DNA from: Accumulibacter sp964420975
GTDB lineage: Bacteria > Pseudomonadota > Gammaproteobacteria > Burkholderiales > Rhodocyclaceae
DNA length: 64,000 bases
Direction of reading: 5' to 3'
Assembly: GCA_964420975.1 (NCBI GenBank)
Contig: CAYQVH010000014.1
Location: forward strand, 1 to 64,000
The position numbers and the translations under genes are program-made. Shown one piece after another: positions 53,437 to 61,361 of this stretch; the first letter of the stretch is position 1; the number at the start of each line of letters is the position of its first letter. The notes under the pieces were generated by a model, which ran no database searches, was not told where the DNA came from, and saw only the letters and a program-made list of their open reading frames with translations.

Positions 53437-55251
53437 GTGAAAGTTGTTCGATTGGCAATATCCAATTTCAGGGGCATCAGCTCCGCGGAGCTTCACTTTG
53501 ATGGCCACGCCCTCTTGGTGGGGGCCAACAACGTTGGGAAGAGCACGATTTGCGAGGCGCTGGATATTGTTCTCGGGCCGGATCGCCTGAGCCGCTTCCC
53601 TCCTGTCGAAGAATTTGATTTTCATAACGCCCGGTATCTCTCGACTCCGCAAACGGAGGAAGAGGTTGCAGCCCCCATACCAATCAGGGTCGAGGTCGTC
53701 CTCACTGATCTGGATCCGGAGGTTGAAAACCGTTGCAGCGCGAACATCGAGTTTTGGCATGTCTCCGAGCGCCGCTTGCTAACGGAAGGCGAGGCTGCTG
53801 CTGCCAACCCGCCGGATGCAACGACATGCTTGCGTTTGGAAACGCTTGCCAGCTACAACCCAGATGAAGACGAATTCGAAGCGCAAACATATTTTTCTCA
53901 CAGCCCCCACGCCGAAGAAAGTCAACTGACCGTCGTCCGCAAGGACATAAAGCGCTTGCTCGGGTTCCTATACCTCAGGGCGTTGCGCACCGGCTCGCGG
54001 GCGCTGAGCTTGGAGCGAGGATCCCTTCTGGATTTGCTGTTGCGATTGAAGAAAGTTCGGACGGGGCTGTGGGAGAAATCCATAGCGAAATTGCGCGCTC
54101 TGGACATCGAGCAGGAGGCCGACGAACTGACGGACGTCCTTGTGTCAATAGAGAAGCGATTGGGGCAATACATCCCGTCCGCGGCCGATGGCCGTGTCAC
54201 GAAGCTGCATGTCTCGCAACTTACAAGGGAACACCTGCGCAAGACCATGTCTTTCTTCATGGCCATGTCGGAAGACCAGGATCATGTCCCGTTCTCATTG
54301 ACCGGAACAGGCACGCTCAACACCTTGGTTCTTGCGCTACTGTCATTCATTGCCGATCTGAAACCCGCGACCGTCATATTCGCAATGGAAGAGCCCGAAA
54401 TCGCGTTGCCTCCCCACACGCAGCGGCGCATAGCCGACTACCTCCTCCGCCAAACGACGCAGGCTTTTGTCACCTCCCATTCCCCCTTTGTGGTGGAAAG
54501 ATTTGACCCGGCAAACACCCTGCTGCTTTCTCGCGATGAAAACGGACGGGTTGGAGCTCGGCGCGTTTCCGAGGCAAGCGGGCTTAAGGAAAACGATTAC
54601 AGGCGCTATTCCCGCCAAGGGCTGACCGAGTGCATGCTTGGCAAGGGAGCAATCGTGGTCGAAGGCGTCACTGAGTTCCATGCATTGCCTGTTGTCGCCA
54701 GGCGCATGGAGGAAATGGACAAGGGGCTGCAACCTCTGGACGTGGCGGGCGTGGCGTTCTTCAACGCCGATTCGGAAGGGGCGATGCCCAAGTTCGGAAG
54801 CTTCTTCAAGACATTGGGCCTAGATACGTTTGCTTTCTACGACTATTTGCCGCGAAAGCCGGAGGACAAGCAGAAGTTCTCTGACACATTCAACATTGAT
54901 TTCGAGCACGCGCACACAGGATTCGAAAATCTCGTTGCGGCCGAAATGAGCGCCGACAGCCTATGGGCCTTCTTGTCTGCAATCCGAGACTCGGGCGACG
55001 GCTCGAAAGCTCCGATCCCGGCTGAACGGCCGGACGACGCGACGATCAGGAAACTTGTTGCTTCGGCGTTGGGTAAGAACAAGGGAGCCGGATGGGCGGC
55101 GAGGCTATTTGAAGAGTGCCCCTTCGAGGAACTCCCGGTCTCGATCACCAAATTCCTGGCGCAGATATATGAGCGCTTCTCGTGGTCGACAGCCACTGCG
55201 GCGGAAGAAGAATCGACGCAAGGTATGGCGGGCGAAGCCGCGGCAAGCTAG
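53437..55251 (+). CDS. OLD-family ATPase/TOPRIM nuclease, GajA-like
   Basis: A 604-residue protein. The ABC-type ATPase has Walker A GANNVGKST (about 29-37), an atypical signature SLTGTGTLNTL (about 288) and Walker B ATVIFAMEEPE (E318, E319). The C-terminal TOPRIM domain has VVEGVTEFHALP (E409) and FNADSEG (D445). This is a class 2 OLD layout; with the UvrD-like gene 17 bases downstream it matches Gabija (GajA-GajB), in which GajA is the DNA endonuclease controlled by nucleotides. The GTG at 53437 has GAGG seven bases upstream. Confidence 0.85.
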   Translation: MKVVRLAISNFRGISSAELHFDGHALLVGANNVGKSTICEALDIVLGPDRLSRFPPVEEFDFHNARYLSTPQTEEEVAAPIPIRVEVVLTDLDPEVENRCSANIEFWHVSERRLLTEGEAAAANPPDATTCLRLETLASYNPDEDEFEAQTYFSHSPHAEESQLTVVRKDIKRLLGFLYLRALRTGSRALSLERGSLLDLLLRLKKVRTGLWEKSIAKLRALDIEQEADELTDVLVSIEKRLGQYIPSAADGRVTKLHVSQLTREHLRKTMSFFMAMSEDQDHVPFSLTGTGTLNTLVLALLSFIADLKPATVIFAMEEPEIALPPHTQRRIADYLLRQTTQAFVTSHSPFVVERFDPANTLLLSRDENGRVGARRVSEASGLKENDYRRYSRQGLTECMLGKGAIVVEGVTEFHALPVVARRMEEMDKGLQPLDVAGVAFFNADSEGAMPKFGSFFKTLGLDTFAFYDYLPRKPEDKQKFSDTFNIDFEHAHTGFENLVAAEMSADSLWAFLSAIRDSGDGSKAPIPAERPDDATIRKLVASALGKNKGAGWAARLFEECPFEELPVSITKFLAQIYERFSWSTATAAEEESTQGMAGEAAAS

Positions 55252-55268
55252 GCCGGGGCGTTGGAACC

Positions 55269-57008
55269 ATGACCGCTTGTCCGCTGCGCCAAAGCATTCT
55301 TGATTGCGAAAGCCATGCTCTGGTTGTCGGCGGGCCCGGCAGCGGCAAGACAACAATCGCCCTAAGGAAGGCTGTAAAGCGGATAGAAGAGGGGCTGCTT
55401 CCCGGACAGTCGGTCATCTTTTTCAGTTTCACGCGGGCCGCGGTAGCCCGAATCGCCGAAGCTGCCAGAATCGAAGCGCCAAAGCAAAGCCGAAATCAAC
55501 TGAGCCTGCAAACTTTCCATTCGTTCTTCTGGGAGTTGCTTTGCGGTCACTCATATCTGCTGGGTGGTCAAAGGAAATTGAAGATTCTCATGCCGCAGGA
55601 TGAACGCGCTATATCCGGGGGAATCAAGAAAGACAAGGATCCTGAGGCTTGGGACGCATGGATAGCCGAGAGAGATCGCCTCTTCATAGAAGAGGGGCGG
55701 ATTGCGTTCGATCTGTTCGGCAAGACGGCGGCCGCGCTTCTTGAAAAGAGTTCGCACCTGCGGCGGCTCATCGCTCAGCGCCACCCCTTGGTAATTGTCG
55801 ACGAAGCCCAGGACACATGGCCTGACGCTTGGCGCTGCATCGAATTGCTCGCGCCGCTCACACAAATACTATGCCTCGCGGATTTGGAGCAGCAGATATT
55901 CGACTACATCCCTGGAATAGGCCCGGAACGCATCGAGGCGATACGAGCGTCCTTGTCCCCCATGGAAGTGGATTTGGGCACGGACAATCACCGCAGCCCG
56001 GATTCGGAGATTGTGGCCTTCGGCAATGATTTGATCACTGGAAGGGTTCGCGGCAAGCCATACAAGGGGGTTTCAAAGATCGAGTTCAACCGCAAGACGG
56101 TGGACGAAACGAGGAAGTTTCGAGTGGCCTTGGCAATTCTTCACAGTCGAATCAGAAAGGAAACCGGGCGCTGGGCTCGCAGCGTCGCAATCCTTGTTCC
56201 GTCGGGACCCGCGGCGGCGAAGGTTTCCGCGGCGCTGAACTCGGGCGACAAGCCCGTTCGCCACAAGCTTCTTTTCGACGAGAGCGAGGCGTTGTTGTCA
56301 GCGAGATTTGCCGCCTTCCTGCTGGAGCCAAAAGATAGCGGCTGCTTGATGGCCGATTTGCGAACGGCGCTGGAGCTCCTCGCGGACATCAAGAAGGCGA
56401 GCGGATCGGTGCAAGCCAGGCAGCTGCTGCTATGGGCGTCCAAAGTGGAGAGCGGAAAGTTGCCCAGAGCGGGTTTGGTGGGCGAATTGGCCGACATCCT
56501 TAAGCGTGTGGCGGAGAATGGTTTCATCGGAGACCCCGGGAAGGATTGGCTCTCTGTCAAGAAAACATTGAGGATGTCAGGCCAAGAAGACCTTTCAAGA
56601 GTCGCGGGGCATCTGGACTATTTGGTCGCCTTCAATCGCGGCAAGCGTATCAGCGGCAACTTGGTTGAAGCATGGCAACGCGACGGACAATACACCCGCG
56701 CCCGCGAAGCGCTGGATTTGGCTCTTGCCCAAGATCAACTGCTGGACGGAATGGAAAGCCATGATAGATTGCAAGTAATGACCATCCACAAAGCAAAGGG
56801 GAAACAGTTTGATGGCGTGATAGTTGCCCGCTCCGCAAGGCACGATGGAACCGGACTTGTTTCCGACATGGTTTGGTGGGACGACCCTGCGCCCCACCCC
56901 CGCAGCCGAAGAATATTGCGCGTTGCAGTAACCCGAGCAATAGCCCATGTTCTTATTCTCGAACCGGCGTGGCCAAGATGCCCGATTTTGGGAAATCACA
57001 CGCTTTGA
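55269..57008 (+). CDS. UvrD/PcrA-like helicase, GajB-like
   Basis: A 579-residue superfamily 1 helicase. Walker A is GGPGSGKTT (21-29), motif Ia FFSFTRAAVARI, motif II IVDEAQDTW (D178, E179), motif III LCLADLEQQIFDYIPG, motif V MTIHKAKGKQFDGVIV and motif VI LRVAVTRAIAHVLIL. In Gabija the GajB helicase is recruited or activated by DNA ends made by GajA. It forms an operon with the OLD-family gene. The ATG at 55269 gives the expected short N-terminus before motif I. Confidence 0.85.
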   Translation: MTACPLRQSILDCESHALVVGGPGSGKTTIALRKAVKRIEEGLLPGQSVIFFSFTRAAVARIAEAARIEAPKQSRNQLSLQTFHSFFWELLCGHSYLLGGQRKLKILMPQDERAISGGIKKDKDPEAWDAWIAERDRLFIEEGRIAFDLFGKTAAALLEKSSHLRRLIAQRHPLVIVDEAQDTWPDAWRCIELLAPLTQILCLADLEQQIFDYIPGIGPERIEAIRASLSPMEVDLGTDNHRSPDSEIVAFGNDLITGRVRGKPYKGVSKIEFNRKTVDETRKFRVALAILHSRIRKETGRWARSVAILVPSGPAAAKVSAALNSGDKPVRHKLLFDESEALLSARFAAFLLEPKDSGCLMADLRTALELLADIKKASGSVQARQLLLWASKVESGKLPRAGLVGELADILKRVAENGFIGDPGKDWLSVKKTLRMSGQEDLSRVAGHLDYLVAFNRGKRISGNLVEAWQRDGQYTRAREALDLALAQDQLLDGMESHDRLQVMTIHKAKGKQFDGVIVARSARHDGTGLVSDMVWWDDPAPHPRSRRILRVAVTRAIAHVLILEPAWPRCPILGNHTL

Positions 57009-57025
57009 TGAGTCAGAGACTGCAT

Positions 57026-58366
57026 TCAGTTTTCGTCTTCCTTGGACAGAATCCGCCACGCCTCCGGAAATAAAAACGCGATTAGCGAGTCGAAACGCTT
57101 GTCGCGCTCATATTCCTTGTCCCTTGCATTGATCCGCGGCTTGTATTCGGCGACCTTCTTGGCCCAGCGGCCTTCCGGATCCTCGGCCTTGATCTGTTCG
57201 GCCCGCCCATAGGCTTGCAGCGCGGCGCGGAAAGCTCTGACAACTTTTTTGTGGCTGCCCGCGATCGTATGGGCCGCTGAGATAAATTTGCTGTGCTCCC
57301 AGCCGATGACATGGCCCTCCTTGGCCGTGTAAAGGGCGTTGAGCAATCCCGATGCCTCACGCTGCCATTTCGGCAGGAGAATCCTTCTGGCGGCGAACTC
57401 CTTTTGGAACGCCTTCCACTCGTTTTCGTCAAACGAGCCGGCCGCCCACCAGCGTGCAAAACGCATTTTGAGATCAACTGCCTCAGCTTCCTGAATAGCC
57501 AAGGCATCCAATTGCTCGCGATCGGAATGGAAAACCCGCTGGCCAGCCAAGTCGAGTGTCAGCTCGGAAAACGCAGTCAATTCCCCGCGCCATGTCCACT
57601 CGATTCCGTTGTGGCCTGCTGTCGGCTCCGCCCAGCGGCAATCGAGGACGAGCGCCCCGCGATCCTTGGATGTCTTTAGCGTTTCTTCCGAGGCCAAGAA
57701 AAGATTTCGGTTGTTGTTGTGGAAAATGTCGTCCTGCGTGAGGCTGGACGCTTCAGCGTTGAAGTTCTTGAACACCCAGCAAAGAAGACCGCCCTCTTTT
57801 CTGTAGAAGATTCTGCGTTGTGCGATGACATGCAGGAAAGTCGTGGACAGCTGAACTTCGAAAGCGACTCGAAAAGAGTTGTCCCACACCGCCGACACAT
57901 CCGGCTTCCTCCATTGCGTGCGGTCCATGCCGCGCCAGACCTTTTCAACCTGCAAGTCGGAGAAACGAGAATCGCGGCCGATGCTTTCGGCCAGAATCTC
58001 CTTCATGCGCTGGTGCGCGCGGCTTTCCTTGGCCCCGTTGTATTTCCTGGCCTCAATTTCCTCCTTTGACATGGAACCGCGGGTGACGGCGGGGCAGTTG
58101 CCGTCTTCGGCCCGATGCCGAAAGAAGAAGCGCTTGTCCGCGCCCCTGCGCGAGCAAACCAGATAGACCCCGACGCCGCATATCGGGCATGAATATTTCT
58201 CCTCGTTGGCGGCATTGGACTCCGCCAATTCCATCCGCAGATGGATAAGCCGATCATAGTCGGCCCCGATGGCATCCCGCGCAGACAACATCTCTCCCGA
58301 GTCCATGTCGCAGACTTCCGTGATTTCCGGATCATCGACGCAGTAGTTTTCGGGCTGGATCAGCAT
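57026..58366 (-). CDS. CoiA-like / DUF6035-type protein with zinc ribbon and PD-(D/E)XK-like core
   Basis: About 446 residues. A zinc-ribbon-like YSCPICGVGVYLVC (Cys60, Cys63) and FFFRH with GNCP precede a nuclease-like core: KPDVSAVWDNSFRVAFEVQLS, with D156, E170 and Q172 placed as in CoiA-type PD-(D/E)XK proteins. The C-terminal half is helical and charged. It is convergent with the helicase gene, 17 bases away. A role in defence or DNA processing is suggested only by this setting. The first ATG in frame (58366) is used; a TTG at 58393 is an alternative. Confidence 0.65.
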   Translation of the reverse strand: MLIQPENYCVDDPEITEVCDMDSGEMLSARDAIGADYDRLIHLRMELAESNAANEEKYSCPICGVGVYLVCSRRGADKRFFFRHRAEDGNCPAVTRGSMSKEEIEARKYNGAKESRAHQRMKEILAESIGRDSRFSDLQVEKVWRGMDRTQWRKPDVSAVWDNSFRVAFEVQLSTTFLHVIAQRRIFYRKEGGLLCWVFKNFNAEASSLTQDDIFHNNNRNLFLASEETLKTSKDRGALVLDCRWAEPTAGHNGIEWTWRGELTAFSELTLDLAGQRVFHSDREQLDALAIQEAEAVDLKMRFARWWAAGSFDENEWKAFQKEFAARRILLPKWQREASGLLNALYTAKEGHVIGWEHSKFISAAHTIAGSHKKVVRAFRAALQAYGRAEQIKAEDPEGRWAKKVAEYKPRINARDKEYERDKRFDSLIAFLFPEAWRILSKEDEN

Positions 58367-58399
58367 AACGGAAGCATAAACCCGAACCTCCAAGTCGCA

Positions 58400-58429
58400 A
58401 AAAATACGGGCCCTCGTTTCCGAGGGCCC
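58400..58429 (-). terminator. Intrinsic terminator or attenuator before the CoiA-like gene
   Basis: GGGCCCTCG (58408-58416) pairs with CGAGGGCCC (58421-58429). On the minus strand the hairpin is followed by CGTATTTTTT. It lies about 35 bases before the CoiA-like start, leaving little room for a promoter between them, so it might shield or attenuate that gene. Confidence 0.6.
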
Positions 58430-58486
58430 CTGCAGGCCTGATCCCTGATCTTGCCGCTATTCCAAAATTCAGCGGGAATCATTGAT

Positions 58487-58519
58487 CCCACACTTTTTGT
58501 TAGCGGCTCGGCTCACTGC
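58487..58519. repeat. Right boundary of accessory island: inverted repeat plus direct repeat
   Basis: 58487-58508 is the inverted partner (20 of 22 bases) of 48063-48084, and 58505-58519 repeats GGCTCGGCTCACTGC exactly. The two overlap by four bases here. The cytochrome gene begins about 100 bases further on. Confidence 0.7.
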
Positions 58520-58621
58520 ATCCATCGCCATTTTTCCGACGTAACGTTGGTCGGAGGCGACGCCGAGCTGTTCGTCAGATAACCGTCGCCATCTGGCAAT
58601 CACTTCCGGCAAGGAGCGAGC

Positions 58622-59056
58622 ATGATCTCTCAACGTCTTTCGGTTTCCCGTCCGCCACGGTGGCAGCACGTTTTTGCCAGCGCTGCGACGATGCATGTCA
58701 TTGGTTGGCTGGTCGGGGCCGGACTGCTGGTCGCTGCGGAGGGCGCCATCGCTGGTGACGCGGCGCGCGGGGCGAGCCTCTACGAAGCGCGTTGTGGAGC
58801 TTGCCATAGTGTCGATGCGCACCGCGTCGGGCCGCTGCACCGCGGGGTGGTCGGGCGGCGCGCCGGATCGGCTCCGGGTTTCGACTACTCGCCGGCGCTC
58901 GCCGCCGCTGGCTTCGACTGGGACGCGCGCCGTCTCGATGCCTGGCTAAAAGACCCCGAAGCGCTGGTTCCGGGACAGCGAATGGCGTACTCGGTGGCAG
59001 ATGCCGCCGACCGCAGCGATCTCGTGGCCTTTCTGATCAGCGTTTCCCGACCTTGA
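58622..59056 (+). CDS. Membrane-anchored or secreted c-type cytochrome
   Basis: A 144-residue class I cytochrome c. A hydrophobic segment (VIGWLVGAGLLVAAEGAIAG, about 26-45) serves as signal or anchor. Haem attachment is CGACH (about 58-62), and the distal ligand is probably the Met of GQRMAYSV. The GPLHRGVVGRRAG stretch is typical of cytochrome c2/c550-like electron carriers. AAGGAG precedes the ATG. First chromosomal gene after the island. Confidence 0.88.
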   Translation: MISQRLSVSRPPRWQHVFASAATMHVIGWLVGAGLLVAAEGAIAGDAARGASLYEARCGACHSVDAHRVGPLHRGVVGRRAGSAPGFDYSPALAAAGFDWDARRLDAWLKDPEALVPGQRMAYSVADAADRSDLVAFLISVSRP

Positions 59057-59134
59057 AATCATTCCGCCGTTCTGCCGGCGGCAGATAGCACGATGCTTGC
59101 TTGCGGATTCCTGTCACTCTTGGGGAGAGGGGAC

Positions 59135-59389
59135 ATGGAACCGCAGCCGCAGCTCAACGACGTCGTCGACGCCATCCTGCGCTATCTGGCCAGATACCCG
59201 GAAGCCGCCGACACGGTCGATGGCATCTGTGAATGGTGGCTGCCGATCGGCTGGCGAGTCGAGACGCATCGCGTCGAGGCGGCGCTCGATCGCCTGCAGG
59301 AACAAGGCTTGGTCTGCCGTCGCGAAAACGCCGACCGGCACGTCGTCTATTCGTCGGCGACGCAGCGCAGCCAGCGGCGGCCACGCTGA
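59135..59389 (+). CDS. Small winged-helix-like hypothetical protein
   Basis: An 84-residue protein. VDGICEWWLPIGWRVETHRVEAALDRL, then QGLVCRRENADRHVVYSS, fits a helix-turn-helix with a two-strand wing. The ATG at 59135 follows a strong GGGGAGAGGGG site; an upstream ATG at 59093 has no such site. It could be a DNA-binding regulator of the neighbouring contractile system, but that is inferred from position only. Confidence 0.6.
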   Translation: MEPQPQLNDVVDAILRYLARYPEAADTVDGICEWWLPIGWRVETHRVEAALDRLQEQGLVCRRENADRHVVYSSATQRSQRRPR

Positions 59390-59449
59390 GCGAATGGCCT
59401 CCGCGTCGTCAGGGCCAGAGGCGGACTCTGCACCGACCGGGGCAATACG

Positions 59450-59463
59450 GACCCACCTGGGTC
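59450..59463. promoter_or_regulatory. Dyad element 1 upstream of the sigma-54 promoter
   Basis: GACCCA-CC-TGGGTC is a perfect inverted repeat about 215 bases before the expected transcription start. Its right half, ACCTGGGTCG (59455-59464), recurs at 59559-59568. Such paired sites are expected for a sigma-54 activator. Confidence 0.5.
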
Positions 59464-59559
59464 GTACCTGCCCCGTGACGCGACATTCCCTGTTTTCGCG
59501 CCATTGATCGGCGATCGCCGTGGGCCGTCGCCGCCGCACGCCAGAAAATGAGCTTGCGA

Positions 59560-59581
59560 CCTGGGTCGCGGCTGACCCAGG
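59560..59581. promoter_or_regulatory. Dyad element 2 upstream of the sigma-54 promoter
   Basis: CCTGGGTC-N6-GACCCAGG has perfect 8-base arms, about 105 bases before the expected start. It shares ACCTGGGTCG with element 1. Confidence 0.55.
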
Positions 59582-59649
59582 CGACCGTGCGCGCGTCGTG
59601 CCGCCGTAAAAACCCGCGACGATACAGGGGCTTGAAAGTCTTCCCCGGG

Positions 59650-59666
59650 CTGGCATGCCGATTGCT
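59650..59666 (+). promoter_or_regulatory. Sigma-54 (RpoN) promoter of the contractile injection cluster
   Basis: CTGGCATGCCGATTGCT fits the consensus YTGGCACGrN3TTGCW at all but two defined positions, with the -24 GG and -12 GC at the correct 10-base spacing. The transcription start would be near 59677, about 58 bases before the first gene. Confidence 0.7.
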
Positions 59667-59734
59667 CCGTTGGATCGCATGGGCGTCGACCGGCGGCGAG
59701 GCAGTACCCGAGCCGCCTGCGCGAAAGGATTGGA

Positions 59735-60358
59735 ATGGCAGGATTTACCGGCATCGCGGCGGTTGGCAAGAGCATCGAGCGGCTCCTCGCGCGTGCCTTC
59801 CTCGAACGCGAGCCGGTGCCGGGCAAGAAAACGAAAGCGGTGCTGATCCGCACCGAGGATCTCGCCGACAGCCTGGCGAAGGAGAAGATCGGTGACAACG
59901 CGCTGTCGATCCTGCTTTACCGCGTCGATTTCAACAACACGATGCGCGCCGCCTGGTCGGCGGTCGGCAACGCCGACGGTCGCGGCCACCTCGCGCTCGA
60001 CCTGCACTACCTGCTGACGCCGTGGGCGGAAAACGCCGAGTACCAGCACATGATCCTCGGTCGGACGATGCAGGTGCTCGAACGCGCGCCGGTACTCTCC
60101 GGGCCGCTGCTCTACGCGCCGAGCCTGCCGGCGACGCCCGAGTACGTCGACGAGCCGCAGGCGACGGCGACCGACGCGGTGCAGCTCCTGCTCGAGGAAA
60201 TCTCGACCGAAGCGCTGATGCGCACCTTCGATTCACTGCCCAGCGACTATCGCCTGTCGGTGCCGTACCTGGCGCGCGTGGTGCGCATCGACACCCGCGA
60301 AGTGCTGGTCACGCCGCCGGTGACCGAAGCCGACATTCGCCTGCGGGTGAACGCATGA
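59735..60358 (+). CDS. DUF4255 / Pvc16-like contractile injection system protein
   Basis: A 207-residue protein. The N-terminal DUF4255-type domain (about 1-185) contains LSILLYRVDFNNTMRAAW and LALDLHYLLTPWAENAEYQHMILGRTMQVL, the typical core of Pvc16/Afp16, the cap that terminates tube and sheath growth in extracellular contractile injection systems. GAAAGGA precedes the ATG. First gene after the sigma-54 promoter. Confidence 0.85.
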   Translation: MAGFTGIAAVGKSIERLLARAFLEREPVPGKKTKAVLIRTEDLADSLAKEKIGDNALSILLYRVDFNNTMRAAWSAVGNADGRGHLALDLHYLLTPWAENAEYQHMILGRTMQVLERAPVLSGPLLYAPSLPATPEYVDEPQATATDAVQLLLEEISTEALMRTFDSLPSDYRLSVPYLARVVRIDTREVLVTPPVTEADIRLRVNA

Positions 60359-61281
60359 ATGCCGTCATCCCGCCGCTGACGATTGGCGATACGGTCGAAG
60401 TCAGCCGCGTCGTGCATCGCCTGGCGCTCGGTGTGCAGTGGCTCGACGCCCTGACGCAGATGCCGGTCGCCGGTGACTGGGTCAACGACCTCGAGGCGAT
60501 CGGCACCCGCCCCGGCCTGCAACGGTTCGAACGGCATCCGCAGGCGCGGCACGCGTTGCGCCACGCCGGCCGCTTGGCGAAGGTTCTACGTCTGGCGGCG
60601 GCCGAGAAAGTCGCCGTACCGCCGGCGACCCCCGCCGACGACCCGACGAATTGCGTCGTGCGCGCTTTCGCGCGCCGCGATCCGCGTCACGACAGCTATC
60701 GCAGCGACAACGACCCGCGCCACTATGTGCCGCGGCGACTGTCGCTGACGCCGGCGCAAACGGGCGGCGTGCCGCCGGCTTCGCTCGCCAACATCCGCCG
60801 CGCCTGGCTGTGGCCGGGGGCGGCTTACCCGCTGGCGGCGAACGCGTCGGCGATCCGCGGCTGCGTGCGCCGGGGGCCGTCGCTGGCGAACGCGCAGCCG
60901 GCGCGCTGGGCGCGCCTGGTGGTGACGCGGCCCGGCGCCGGCCCGGCCGACTTCGCGACGGAAAGCAAGCTCGCCTGGGGCCACGGCGACGACCGCGGTG
61001 AATTCCTGATCGTTCTTGGCACGCCGGCGGTTCCTGGCGGCGTCGTCCTGCCGCCGACGATAGCCCTGCGGCTGTGGGTCTTTCTCGGATCGCCGGCGTT
61101 TTCGGCGGCCGATCCGCTGGCCAGCCTGCCGCTCGAAGTCGCCGGCGGCGACGCGGACAACGACGTGCTGCGAGGCACGGCGACTCCCGCCGGATACGTC
61201 CTGCAGAGCGCTTTTATCGACCTCACGCTGTGCCCCGGTGAGTCGCTCGGAGTAAATGATGCCGACCTGCTTTTTGCCTAG
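60355..61281 (+). CDS. Hypothetical protein of the contractile injection cluster
   Basis: A 308-residue protein of unknown function. No membrane segment is seen. The N-terminal part is basic and helical (about 1-95); a central stretch is Arg/Pro/Ala rich, and the last third (PARWARLVVTRPGAGP, EFLIVLGTPAVPGGVVLPPT, YVLQSAFIDLTLCPGE) looks like beta-strands of a small jellyroll or barrel. The ATGA overlap with the Pvc16-like gene implies joint production. Confidence 0.75.
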   Translation: MNAVIPPLTIGDTVEVSRVVHRLALGVQWLDALTQMPVAGDWVNDLEAIGTRPGLQRFERHPQARHALRHAGRLAKVLRLAAAEKVAVPPATPADDPTNCVVRAFARRDPRHDSYRSDNDPRHYVPRRLSLTPAQTGGVPPASLANIRRAWLWPGAAYPLAANASAIRGCVRRGPSLANAQPARWARLVVTRPGAGPADFATESKLAWGHGDDRGEFLIVLGTPAVPGGVVLPPTIALRLWVFLGSPAFSAADPLASLPLEVAGGDADNDVLRGTATPAGYVLQSAFIDLTLCPGESLGVNDADLLFA

Positions 61282-61361
61282 CCGCGTGTCGGCCGGATTG
61301 GCGCCGTCGCTGCGGCGTCGTGTTTTGTTGATGTCCACACCGTAGAACAGAGGGGAAAACC

